From assembly GCA_031262995.1 (NCBI GenBank), contig JAISGR010000052.1, positions 1 to 38,236 on the forward strand: a DNA stretch of 38,236 nt, written 5' to 3'. The notes under the pieces are model-generated. The model did no database searches. It was given only the letters and a program-made list of their open reading frames with translations, and had not been told where the DNA came from. The translations under genes were made by a program, and so were the position numbers. This DNA comes from Prevotellaceae bacterium. Lineage in GTDB: Bacteria > Bacteroidota > Bacteroidia > Bacteroidales > Bacteroidaceae. How positions within the stretch are numbered: the first letter of the stretch is position 1; each line of letters begins with the position of its first letter. Below are positions 7,959-17,274 of the stretch, one piece after another.

Positions 7959-8582
7959 ATGATAGACAACAACATCAAGAACCTCATCATTGATTTCGGC
8001 GGTGTGCTCATCGACCTCGACCGTCGCCGCTGCTTGGACAATTTCACGAAGCTGGGACTGCCCGACGTGGAGGTGATGCTCAATGAGTATCACCAGCAGG
8101 ACTTCTTTCTGCAACACGAACAGGGGGTGATCAGCAGCGCCGCGTTTCGCGACGAGATACGCAAACGCATCGGTCGGCAGGTGAGCGACCGGCAGATTGA
8201 CGACGCATGGAACAGCTTCCTGGTGGGCATCCCCGCCTACAAGCTCGATTGCCTGCTGAAGCTGCGCACCCGCTACGTGGTCTACCTGCTGAGCAACACC
8301 AACGCCATCCACTGGCAATGGGCATGCCGCCACGCCTTCCGCTACAAGGGCTTCCGCGCCGAAGATTTCTTCGAGCACATCTACCTCTCCTACGAGATGA
8401 AACTGGCAAAACCCGACCCTGCCATCTTCCGACAGGTGCTCGACGAGACGGGCATCGCACCCGCTCAGACGCTCTTTATTGACGATTCCATCGCGAACTG
8501 CCGCACAGCCGAGGCGCTGGGCATTCGCACTTACACCCCGAAAGCGGGGGAGGATTGGAGCCACTTGTTCGAAGCCCCATGA
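7959..8582 (+). CDS. HAD superfamily phosphatase
   Basis: LIIDFGGVLIDLDRRRCL, YLLSNTNAIHW, KPDPAIF, FIDDSIANCRTAEALGI. Confidence 0.9.
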   Translation: MIDNNIKNLIIDFGGVLIDLDRRRCLDNFTKLGLPDVEVMLNEYHQQDFFLQHEQGVISSAAFRDEIRKRIGRQVSDRQIDDAWNSFLVGIPAYKLDCLLKLRTRYVVYLLSNTNAIHWQWACRHAFRYKGFRAEDFFEHIYLSYEMKLAKPDPAIFRQVLDETGIAPAQTLFIDDSIANCRTAEALGIRTYTPKAGEDWSHLFEAP

Positions 8583-9487
8583 AGTATCCGTCTACCGCTT
8601 ACCGCCCCTGCGCGGCAACCATCGGCTTCTTCGACGGCGTGCACCGCGGACACCGCTACCTGATTGAGCAGGTGACGGAGGCTGCCCGTGAGCGCCGGTT
8701 GGATGCGGCGGTCGTCACCTTCCCCGTACATCCCCGCCAAGTGTTGCAGCCCACGTTCCGCCCCGAGCTGCTCACCACGTTCGACGAGAAGCTGGCGCTG
8801 CTCACCTCGTTGGGCATCGACCGCTGCATCACCGTCGACTTCACCGCCGACACAGCCGCCCTCACTGCCCGCGCGTTCATGCAACTGCTGCACGACACCT
8901 ACAATGTGCAGGCGCTCCTCATCGGCTACGACCACCGCTTCGGGCACAACCGCAGCGAAGGCTTCGATGACTACGTGCGTTGCGGCAAAGCGCTGGGCAT
9001 GGAGGTCGTCCGCGCCCAAGCCTACGTCGCCGGCGACATGCCCGTCAGCTCCTCCGCCATCCGCGCCCTGCTGCACGAAGGCGATGTGTCTGCCGCTGCC
9101 GGCTGTCTGGGCTACAACTATGCGCTGGAAGGAACGGTCGTCGGCGGCTACCGCGTGGGACGCACCATCGGTTACCCCACAGCCAACCTGCGCGTCGACA
9201 ACCCCGATAAAGCCATCCCTGCCGACGGCGTGTATGCCGTACGCATCACCGTGGAGGGTGCAACGTACGGCGGCATGCTCTACATCGGTCGCCGTCCCAC
9301 CCTGCAAAACGGATCCGAACGCAGCATCGAAGTCAACATCTTCGGGTTCAGCCGAGACATCTACAACTGCCGCATCCGCATGGAGTTTGTCAGCTATGTG
9401 CGCGGCGACCAGACGTTCGGCAGCATGGACGAACTGATTGCCCAACTGCACAAAGATGAGGCAGAGGTGCGGAGATTGCTCAATTAG
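8579..9487 (+). CDS. ribF: Bifunctional riboflavin kinase/FAD synthetase
   Basis: IGFFDGVHRGHRYLI, YDHRFGHNRSEGF, VSSSAIRALL, GRTIGYPTANLRV; start overlaps HAD stop (ATGA). Confidence 0.95.
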   Translation: MKYPSTAYRPCAATIGFFDGVHRGHRYLIEQVTEAARERRLDAAVVTFPVHPRQVLQPTFRPELLTTFDEKLALLTSLGIDRCITVDFTADTAALTARAFMQLLHDTYNVQALLIGYDHRFGHNRSEGFDDYVRCGKALGMEVVRAQAYVAGDMPVSSSAIRALLHEGDVSAAAGCLGYNYALEGTVVGGYRVGRTIGYPTANLRVDNPDKAIPADGVYAVRITVEGATYGGMLYIGRRPTLQNGSERSIEVNIFGFSRDIYNCRIRMEFVSYVRGDQTFGSMDELIAQLHKDEAEVRRLLN

Positions 9488-9548
9488 TTGTACTTTTGCG
9501 CCACAAAAATCAAATGAATCACCGTTCAAGCAATAATCATCCGTCATT

Positions 9549-11024
9549 ATGGAACATCAACTGACCATTTACAATACGCTGAGCCGGAAGAAAGAGCTTT
9601 TCGTTCCGCTGCACGCTCCCCACGTAGGCTTGTATGTCTGCGGCCCCACCGTCTACGGCGACGCCCACCTGGGGCATGCCCGTCCTGCCATCACGTTCGA
9701 CATCCTGTTTCGCTACCTCACCCACCTGGGTTACAAGGTGCGCTACGTCCGCAACATCACCGACGTGGGGCACTTGGAACACGATGCCGACGAAGGCGAA
9801 GACAAGATTGCCAAGAAAGCCCGCTTAGAGAAGGTCGAGCCGATGGAGGTGGTGCAACACTACCTCATCCGCTACCACCAAGCCATGACCGCGCTCAACG
9901 TGCTGCCTCCCAGCATCGAGCCGCACGCCTCGGGGCACATCATCGAGCAAATCGAACTGGTGAAGGAGATTCTGCGCAACGGCTATGCCTACGAGAGTCA
10001 AGGCTCGGTCTACTTCGACGTCATCAAGTACAACCGTGACTACCGCTATGGCAAGCTCTCCGGTCGCAACCTCGACGACGTGCTCAACACCACCCGCGAG
10101 CTGGACGGTCAGGAGGAGAAGCACAACCCTGCCGACTTTGCCCTCTGGAAGCGGGCACAACCCGAGCACATCATGCGCTGGCCGTCGCCGTGGGGCGAGG
10201 GATTCCCCGGCTGGCACTGCGAGTGCACGGCGATGGGCAAGAAATACCTCGGCGCCCACTTCGACATTCACGGCGGCGGCATGGACTTGATATTCCCCCA
10301 CCACGAGTGCGAGATTGCCCAGTCCGTTGCCTCGCAGGGCGACGACATGGTGCACTACTGGATGCACAACAACATGATCACCATCAACGGACAGAAGATG
10401 GGCAAGTCGTACAACAACTTCATCAACCTCGACGAGTTCTTCCACGGCACGCACCCGCTGCTCACGCAAGCCTACTCGCCCATGACCATCCGCTTCTTCA
10501 TCCTGCAAGCCCACTACCGCAGCACCGTCGACTTCGGCAACGAAGCGCTGCAAGCGGCAGAGAAAGGCCTTGCCCGATTGATGGATGCCATCGCCGGACT
10601 GGAGCGCATCACCCCCGCTGTCACCTCCACCGTCGACATCCGCTCCCTGCGCGAGAAGTGCTACGAGGCGATGAACGACGACCTGAACACCCCCATCGTC
10701 ATTGCCCACCTGTTCGATGCCGCCCGCACGGTCAACAACCTGCTGGCAGGCAACGATACCATCACCGCCGCCGACCTCGACGAGCTGCGCGCCACGTTCC
10801 GCCTCTTCTGCTTCGACATCCTCGGCTTGCAGTCCGTCGCCACCACCAACGCCGACCGCGAAGAGGCATTCGCCCGCGCCGTTGACATGCTGCTCGAACA
10901 ACGCATGCGCGCCAAAGCTGCCAAGGAGTGGGCTGTCTCCGACAAAATACGCAACGACCTCACCGCCCTCGGCTTCGAAATCAAGGACACGAAAGAGGGG
11001 GCGGAGTGGAGGTTGAATAAATAA
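9549..11024 (+). CDS. cysS: Cysteine--tRNA ligase
   Basis: [60 protein letters not shown]. Confidence 0.98.
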   Translation: MEHQLTIYNTLSRKKELFVPLHAPHVGLYVCGPTVYGDAHLGHARPAITFDILFRYLTHLGYKVRYVRNITDVGHLEHDADEGEDKIAKKARLEKVEPMEVVQHYLIRYHQAMTALNVLPPSIEPHASGHIIEQIELVKEILRNGYAYESQGSVYFDVIKYNRDYRYGKLSGRNLDDVLNTTRELDGQEEKHNPADFALWKRAQPEHIMRWPSPWGEGFPGWHCECTAMGKKYLGAHFDIHGGGMDLIFPHHECEIAQSVASQGDDMVHYWMHNNMITINGQKMGKSYNNFINLDEFFHGTHPLLTQAYSPMTIRFFILQAHYRSTVDFGNEALQAAEKGLARLMDAIAGLERITPAVTSTVDIRSLREKCYEAMNDDLNTPIVIAHLFDAARTVNNLLAGNDTITAADLDELRATFRLFCFDILGLQSVATTNADREEAFARAVDMLLEQRMRAKAAKEWAVSDKIRNDLTALGFEIKDTKEGAEWRLNK

Positions 11025-11036
11025 AAGAATGAGCCT

Positions 11037-11228
11037 ATGAAAGCGAAATTGATAAGAATAAATTTGGATCATACCGACGAAGAATTAGACGCAATGAGCG
11101 CTCTCAATTCGGGATTTCCTATTCTTGACTACTACGATCTGCCGGAAACCACGGAACAAGATATCAAAGACATCATCAAATACAATTCAGGTAGAGTTAT
11201 ACCTGGCTTAGAAAGATGGTTTGAATAA
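11037..11228 (+). CDS. Small hypothetical protein (63 aa)
   Basis: ATG ORF immediately after cysS; MKAKLIRINLDHTDEELDAMSALNSGFPILDYYDLPETTEQ... Confidence 0.55.
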   Translation: MKAKLIRINLDHTDEELDAMSALNSGFPILDYYDLPETTEQDIKDIIKYNSGRVIPGLERWFE

Positions 11229-11241
11229 ATACAACTACACC

Positions 11242-11640
11242 ATGACCCCCCAAGAATTTTTCAAGAACGACCGCTTCGCCACCGAAGCCGGCGTAGAACT
11301 GTTAGAGGTGCGCGAAGGTTACAGCCGCGCCTCGCTCGTCATCACTGCCGCACACCTCAACGCCGGAGGGCGTACACAGGGGGGTGCGGTCTTCACGCTG
11401 GCAGACCTGGCGCTGGCAGCTGCTGCCAACTCGCACGGCACGCTGGCGTTCTCGCTCTCGTCGAGCATCACCTTCCTGCGTGGCAGCGGCGTGGGCGACA
11501 CGCTCTACGCCGAGGCGCGCGAACGCTACATCGGTCGCACCACCGGCTACTACCAGATAGATGTGACCAACCAAGACGGAAAATTGATTGCAACGTTTGA
11601 ATCGAGCGTGTTCCGCATGGAGACTCCGCTGCCTTTCTGA
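11242..11640 (+). CDS. PaaI-family hotdog thioesterase
   Basis: LNAGGRTQGGAVFTLADLALAAAAN; ATG at 11242 (longer ORF from TTG 11221). Confidence 0.88.
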   Translation: MTPQEFFKNDRFATEAGVELLEVREGYSRASLVITAAHLNAGGRTQGGAVFTLADLALAAAANSHGTLAFSLSSSITFLRGSGVGDTLYAEARERYIGRTTGYYQIDVTNQDGKLIATFESSVFRMETPLPF

Positions 11641-11723
11641 GGCTGGGATACGTCCCGCGCTCGCTTTTCGGCGAACTCGCTTGTTTTTAGCTTACATGAA
11701 AGGATGAGTTTCCGGCAGATAAA

Positions 11724-14543
11724 CTAAGGCAACACCAGGCGGAAGCCAACGCCGTTGCGGCGACCGCCGGGCGCGACGCAGCCGCGGGCGGAGACGCGAC
11801 AGTTCGCGTCGAGGCTGTTCCAGCTACCGCCCCGAAGAACGCTGTAGGAGCCACGCGAAGGACCTTTTGGATTTTTCTGCGGATCGGCAGGATAGTGACC
11901 ATACCAATCGCTACACCATTCCCATACGTTGCCGCTCATATCGTAAATTTCTAACTGATCGTGACATTTATTTTTTTCGCCAACGGGATGTGTGGATCCG
12001 CCGCTATTCTCGTCGTACCAGCCTACTTTTTTCAAAATTTCACTGCCGCTGAACTTGGACTTATTTTTGTTTTTACCGCCACGAGCAACGTATTCCCATT
12101 CGGCTTCGGTGGGTAAACGGTACTTCTTTCCTGTAACCATGTTTAGGCGGTTACAGAATTCATGTGCGTCATTCCAACTCACACACTCTACGGGATAGTT
12201 TCTCCCTTGGGCATTGCCGGATGGATTATTCCCCATAATCTTTGTCCACTGCGCTTGCGTCACAGGATACTTGCCGATGGAAAAGTTATCGAGGGTGACT
12301 TGGTGAACAGGCTTTTCGTTGTTCCTGCTATCGCTTCCTTGCTCTTCTGTGCCTCCCATCCAAAAGGTTCCGCCTTCCACATAAACCATCTCAAGATTGT
12401 AAAGCTCGGGGTCGTCGAAAATAATATCTCCCTCATCTTCCTCTTGTTGTTCCTTGTATTTCTTTTGTTGTTTTTGCTCTTCTTGTTGCTCCTTATATCT
12501 CTCTTTTCGTTTTTGTTTTTCCTCCTCTTGTTGTTCCTTGTATTTCTCTTTTCGTTCTTTTCTTTGAGCTGGTGTTCCTGCTATCTCCAATAATTTGTCC
12601 CTATTCTGTATAGTGATTACATCATCTTCCAATATGTTATCCTGCCAAGCATCTTTTATCGTTTCATAGAATTTCTTTATGTCAGATTTTTCTCGCGCAA
12701 TAAACCCATTCACGAAATCGTTAGAGATATCCTTACGATTCGACATACGTGTGAAGATTCTTTCTCTTTGTTCGCTATAGTCATCGGCATGCGCTAACAG
12801 ATAATCCACCAATTGATAATTCAGTATATACTCTGTATCAAAATCCTCTTTAGGTATCCTTTCCATCAAACTACTTATATTATTCAGGAGATGTTTAAAC
12901 CTTTTCTCTGGGTTCTCTGGGAAACTTTTATTAGAAATATAGGAAAGAAATTGTTTATCACTTTTAGATAAATTTCCCCCATGTATATAATCTGAATAAT
13001 TCTCATCAATATACTCTTTCTTCAACAGTGAAAAAATAAGTAACTGCTGCCACTTCTTCTCCGTCTTCTCGCTCTCCTTACTCTCTTCTTTGATACTAAA
13101 AAGGTCATAAATTGTAATCTCTTTACCCTTTACCTTTACCTTAGCATATTTTATGATGGCATCATGCAAGACACCCTTATTGTGCAGAAGAGCGGAAAAA
13201 TCATCCGGATAAAGATTCTTATATAGAATCACAGCCAGCAATTTACTTGAAATTAGCCCTTCTTTCGTAATCAGGTTACGATATATGTTGTATTCATTGG
13301 TGACATTATGCAACAATCTCATGTCGTCAATATAGAGAGATAAATTAGCTATTACTTCTTTCAACCTCTCTTCTGAGTCCTCTATTGTTACCTTTGGCTT
13401 ATCACTTTTTTGAGGGGTACTACCCAGTAAAGCCTCTTCCAACTTTTCATCCGAATCAGACGCACTTACAACCGGCATTACCGGAATGATGAAGTCGAAG
13501 AATTTGGTTCTTTCTTTGCCCGCAAAGAACTCGTCGCAGATAGCATATATAAAAACAATGTTACGCTTTATCTTCTCGTATCCATTGATGAGCGAATTGA
13601 GTTCACGCAGTTTGGAAAATATCTCTGTGCTATGAAATCTGTCCAAATCCTCTATAATAACCACATTATAATCTGTTTCCTCAAAGAAATAGAGAATCTC
13701 ATCTAGGTACTTATTTAAGATCGATTCATTCATCTTCGTGGGGTCAATCTCTATACCTGCCTCTACACCTGCATATTTGAAATTGAAATGATGAAGCTTT
13801 ATACTATGCAGTATTCTGGATTTATAAACACATATAGACACAAGGGTTATTAAAACTATATAACCCACCCATGTAAAGTCCTTCAATACACAACAGTTTA
13901 ACTCTGTCGCGATTCTATTTGGGATTATCACATAGATTAATGATAATAGGAATAGTACACTTCCGATTATCTCTAAAAATCTTTTCCACCAAGATCTTTT
14001 TTCTATCTTTTTGAACCTTGAGTATGGCAGAGTCTTTTTACTCTCCCGATAGAACAATTGCTGAAGAATGCTCAGCTCTATCAAACGCAACTTCTTTTCT
14101 TTATCTTCCGTTGTCTCCTCCTCTACCTTTTTCTCTATCTCCTCTTTTGCCTCGTCTTTCTTGCTCTCCTCTTCCTCTCCTTTCATCCTTGGAACATTCA
14201 TTCCTCTTTCTGTGTCGTTCGCTTTCTCTTTATTCTCCGTTTCTTTTTTCTCATTAAACTGCGCCAACGAGATATAGAGGAAGTGTAAATCTTCACCTCC
14301 CCTTTCTTTCTCATACTCATACGTTTTAAGGATACTGCTCTTTCCCGATCCATACGAACCGGTTAAAGCGATATTCCTAACCATTTTACCATATTTTAAT
14401 GCCCAGTCCAAAGCATCATAGTACTTTCTCGCATTTTCTGCCTCATTCGTAGGAGATAATGCATAAAACGGAGCACTGCTTGCGGAAGATGAAGTTGGTG
14501 CTTCACCTGTCGCATGACCTGTATTTTTCGTTGTTTGTCCCAT
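11724..14543 (-). CDS. YobI-like P-loop NTPase with transmembrane segments fused to C-terminal FGE/SUMF1 (C-type-lectin-fold) domain
   Basis: Walker A ALTGSYGSGKSS, RLIELSILQQLFYRESKKTLPYSRFKKIEKRSWWKRF, acidic motif NVVIIEDLDRF, two hydrophobic segments, KEQQEE coiled linker, then MVYVEGGTFWMGG...RLPTEAEWEYVARGG...MSGNVWEWCSDW...LRGGSW...GFRLVLP. Confidence 0.88.
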   Translation of the reverse strand: MGQTTKNTGHATGEAPTSSSASSAPFYALSPTNEAENARKYYDALDWALKYGKMVRNIALTGSYGSGKSSILKTYEYEKERGGEDLHFLYISLAQFNEKKETENKEKANDTERGMNVPRMKGEEEESKKDEAKEEIEKKVEEETTEDKEKKLRLIELSILQQLFYRESKKTLPYSRFKKIEKRSWWKRFLEIIGSVLFLLSLIYVIIPNRIATELNCCVLKDFTWVGYIVLITLVSICVYKSRILHSIKLHHFNFKYAGVEAGIEIDPTKMNESILNKYLDEILYFFEETDYNVVIIEDLDRFHSTEIFSKLRELNSLINGYEKIKRNIVFIYAICDEFFAGKERTKFFDFIIPVMPVVSASDSDEKLEEALLGSTPQKSDKPKVTIEDSEERLKEVIANLSLYIDDMRLLHNVTNEYNIYRNLITKEGLISSKLLAVILYKNLYPDDFSALLHNKGVLHDAIIKYAKVKVKGKEITIYDLFSIKEESKESEKTEKKWQQLLIFSLLKKEYIDENYSDYIHGGNLSKSDKQFLSYISNKSFPENPEKRFKHLLNNISSLMERIPKEDFDTEYILNYQLVDYLLAHADDYSEQRERIFTRMSNRKDISNDFVNGFIAREKSDIKKFYETIKDAWQDNILEDDVITIQNRDKLLEIAGTPAQRKERKEKYKEQQEEEKQKRKERYKEQQEEQKQQKKYKEQQEEDEGDIIFDDPELYNLEMVYVEGGTFWMGGTEEQGSDSRNNEKPVHQVTLDNFSIGKYPVTQAQWTKIMGNNPSGNAQGRNYPVECVSWNDAHEFCNRLNMVTGKKYRLPTEAEWEYVARGGKNKNKSKFSGSEILKKVGWYDENSGGSTHPVGEKNKCHDQLEIYDMSGNVWEWCSDWYGHYPADPQKNPKGPSRGSYSVLRGGSWNSLDANCRVSARGCVAPGGRRNGVGFRLVLP
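12436..12572 (-). repeat. In-frame degenerate tandem repeat encoding K/E/Q-rich linker (KERYKEQQEEEKQK-type)
   Basis: KERKEKYKEQQEEEKQ / KRKERYKEQQEEQKQQ / KKYKEQQEED. Confidence 0.75.
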
Positions 14544-14610
14544 TGGTATTGATTAGATATAGAAAATTCACAAAGTATAGATGGTTATATATAATGAATA
14601 TGGAAACCCT

Positions 14611-14679
14611 CCATAGGAGGCTATGGAAACCTTCCATAGGAAGCTATGGAGACTTTCCATAGGAGGCAGTGGAACTGTT
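14611..14679. repeat. 23-bp array x3 (ccataggaggctatggaaacctt type)
   Basis: CCATAGG starts at 14611, 14634, 14657; dyad CCATAG-gagg-CTATGG. Confidence 0.9.
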
Positions 14680-14705
14680 TAGGTCGTTGTGCGCGACGCT
14701 GCTCT

Positions 14706-15143
14706 CTATTTCTTCTTCCGCAAGTCGCGCCCCTCGTACCGACAGATGTCCTCTATCCACTCCTCGGTGAGCGGTTTGGACTCGTGCTTTTCGAGGTCGA
14801 AGGTCACCATGATGGAGCTGCACACACACTTCACGTCGCCGCTGCGGGTATCGATCACCCGTTGGGACAGCTTGAAGCTCTTGGTGCCGATTTCGGTGAC
14901 GGCGGTCTGTACGGCGACCTGGTCGGAACCGTAGATCTGATCGAGAAAATCGACCTCGATGTGCACCACTACGATGCCGTCTTTCTCCCAATTCACATCC
15001 GGACAGACGGCTGCGAAGTATTCGGTCTTCCCGAGGTCGTAAAAAGAGAAGTACACGGTGTTGTTGACATGACCGAACTTGTCGACGTCGTTAAAGCGAA
15101 GTTGTATGGGCAGTGTGTGGTTGTAATGAATATCGTCTTCCAT
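14706..15143 (-). CDS. Acyl-CoA thioesterase (4-hydroxybenzoyl-CoA thioesterase-like hotdog)
   Basis: RFNDVDKFGHVNNTVYFSFYDLGKTEYF. Confidence 0.9.
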   Translation of the reverse strand: MEDDIHYNHTLPIQLRFNDVDKFGHVNNTVYFSFYDLGKTEYFAAVCPDVNWEKDGIVVVHIEVDFLDQIYGSDQVAVQTAVTEIGTKSFKLSQRVIDTRSGDVKCVCSSIMVTFDLEKHESKPLTEEWIEDICRYEGRDLRKKK

Positions 15144-15216
15144 AAGAATTCTTTAAATCTTTATTTTACCGCGCAAAAGTAGTGCATTTTTGCATATATA
15201 GCACGCGGATTTGTTG

Positions 15217-15224
15217 TACTTTTG
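15217..15224 (+). promoter_or_regulatory. Bacteroidetes -7 element TActTTTG
   Basis: Upstream of ATG 15240. Confidence 0.55.
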
Positions 15225-15239
15225 CGCCAAAAGTAAACC

Positions 15240-16361
15240 ATGCGCAAACTTCTTTTCTTCATGATGGGATTATTCCTTGTGGCATGCTCGCCTCGCAAGT
15301 CGTCGGGCAACCGCACTACCCACAACGAACTCTCGCTGCTGATAGGTACCTACACCGATGGCGACAGCAAGGGCATCTACACGTTCCGGTTCGATCAGGA
15401 GACGGGCAAGGCAACGCCGCTCGATTCGGTTGCCGTGTCCAATCCCTCGTATCTGGCGCCTTCTGCCGACGGTCGGTTCGTCTATGCGGTGAGCGAGCAG
15501 AACGATGGCGGCGCCGCGCTCAACGCCTTTGCCTTCGACCACGCAACGGGACGGCTGACGCTGCTCAACCGCCGTCCTACTTGCGGAGGCGACCCGTGCT
15601 ACGTGGCAACCAACGGCAAGGAGGTGCTCACAGCCAACTACTCGGGCGGCTCGATGTCGGTCTTCCCGATAGAGAAAGACGGCTCGCTGGGCGACATCGA
15701 CACCCTGTTCGAGGGGAGTGTCGGCGGACCCGATGCCGCACGCCAAGCCACTCCGCACGTGCACTGCGCCACCTTCTCGCCCGACGGCGGGTATATCTTC
15801 GCCACCGACTTCAGCGCCGACAGCATCCTCCGCTTCGTGGTGCATCCCAACAGTTACACGCCCCACCGCTCACTGGCAGCTACGCCGGTAGCTGCGGCAA
15901 CCGGTCCGCGCCACCTCACCTTCAGCCCCAACGGTCGGTTTGCTTACCTGATAGGCGAGCTGTCGGGCAACGTCACCGCCTTCAGCTACCACGACGGCGT
16001 GCTTCAACCGATACAGACCATTGCCGCCGATACGCTCCGTGCCCGCGGCAGCGCCGACATCCACCTCAGTCCCGACGGGCGTTACCTCTATGTCAGCAAC
16101 CGGCTGCAAGGCGACGGCATTGCCATCTTCGAGGTCAATCCTGCCACCGGCATGTTGGCGAAGGCAGGCTATCAGCCCACGGGCATCCATCCGCGCCACT
16201 TCAACATCACCCCCAACGGCAAGTACCTGCTGGCAGCGTGTCGCGACGGTCAAGTTGTGCAGGTCTTCCGCCGCGATATGGATACCGGGATGCTGACCGA
16301 TACCCATCAGGACATCCGATTAGATAAACCGGTCTGTGTGCAGTTCGTCGACCAACCGTAA
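15240..16361 (+). CDS. Lactonase family (6-phosphogluconolactonase-type beta-propeller) lipoprotein
   Basis: Lipobox LFLVACSPR; LIGTYTDGDSKGIYTFRFD, HCATFSPDGGYIFATD, GPRHLTFSPNGRFAYLIGEL. Confidence 0.92.
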   Translation: MRKLLFFMMGLFLVACSPRKSSGNRTTHNELSLLIGTYTDGDSKGIYTFRFDQETGKATPLDSVAVSNPSYLAPSADGRFVYAVSEQNDGGAALNAFAFDHATGRLTLLNRRPTCGGDPCYVATNGKEVLTANYSGGSMSVFPIEKDGSLGDIDTLFEGSVGGPDAARQATPHVHCATFSPDGGYIFATDFSADSILRFVVHPNSYTPHRSLAATPVAAATGPRHLTFSPNGRFAYLIGELSGNVTAFSYHDGVLQPIQTIAADTLRARGSADIHLSPDGRYLYVSNRLQGDGIAIFEVNPATGMLAKAGYQPTGIHPRHFNITPNGKYLLAACRDGQVVQVFRRDMDTGMLTDTHQDIRLDKPVCVQFVDQP

Positions 16362-16407
16362 CGCACCGCCCTCACTCATATATCTTATACTACTACATCC
16401 ACCTGCA

Positions 16408-17274
16408 ATGAAACAACTGCAAATCACCCGCCTGCTCCCCTTCCTGCTCCTGCTGCTCTGCGCGGTTCCCGCCGCGGCACAGACCGCTGCCGATTCGGTG
16501 AAGATTGTCACCGCCGACTGGCACGTCACCACCCTGCATAAAGACATGACCTGCTACGAAGCCCGGTTCGACACCCTTTACGGACTGCCTCAGAGCATCG
16601 CGATACTGGAGCTGTCGCCCCGCACCTACCGCTTCGATGTCGAGGTGCACATCCCCCGCGAAACGGTAGCCGCCGCTGCCCACGAGCTGGGCGCCGTAGC
16701 AGCCATCAACGGCGGATTCTTCAAGGAAGACGGCAGCTCGAGTACCTATCTGCGCAAGAACGGCATCGTGCTCGACACCACCGTGACCACCAAGCTGAGC
16801 ACCGTGGTCAACGGTGCCATCCAGATCCGCCGCGACCGGATCGACATCACCCCGTGGACGCGCTACTCTGCCGACACCTGCTCGCTGGCAGGCGGTACGG
16901 TGCTGGTCGCCGGTCCGCTGCTGCTGCAAGGCGGGCACAACTACAGCTTCGCCACCGTCTATAATCAGGCGTTTGTCAACGCCCGCCACCCGCGCAGTGC
17001 GATGGCAAACAAGGCGAACGGCAACATACTGCTGGTCGTTGCATCGGGCAGACTGCCCGGATATGCCGAAGGGGTCAACCTGCCCCAGCTGCAACACCTG
17101 CTGCGCATACTGGGCGGCAAAGATGCCATCAACCTCGACGGAGGAGGCTCGTCCACCCTGTGGAGTCTCTTTGCGCCCGACAACGGCGTGCTGAACCAAC
17201 CATCCGACAACAAACTGTACGACAGCCACGGCGCGCGCAAGGTGGGCAACTCTATCTGTGTCTATGATGAATAG
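16408..17274 (+). CDS. Phosphodiester glycosidase family (NAGPA-like) secreted protein
   Basis: Signal peptide; AINGGFFKEDG, NARHPRSAM, AINLDGGGSSTLW. Confidence 0.9.
   Translation: MKQLQITRLLPFLLLLLCAVPAAAQTAADSVKIVTADWHVTTLHKDMTCYEARFDTLYGLPQSIAILELSPRTYRFDVEVHIPRETVAAAAHELGAVAAINGGFFKEDGSSSTYLRKNGIVLDTTVTTKLSTVVNGAIQIRRDRIDITPWTRYSADTCSLAGGTVLVAGPLLLQGGHNYSFATVYNQAFVNARHPRSAMANKANGNILLVVASGRLPGYAEGVNLPQLQHLLRILGGKDAINLDGGGSSTLWSLFAPDNGVLNQPSDNKLYDSHGARKVGNSICVYDE

Noticed and set aside
9825-11072. 415-aa minus-strand ORF opposite cysS
   Set aside because: Antisense shadow of a confidently identified gene.
12162-12593. 143-aa plus-strand hydrophobic ORF opposite the NTPase linker
   Set aside because: Leu/Phe-rich translation is the antisense of the K/E/Q-rich linker repeat; not an independent gene.
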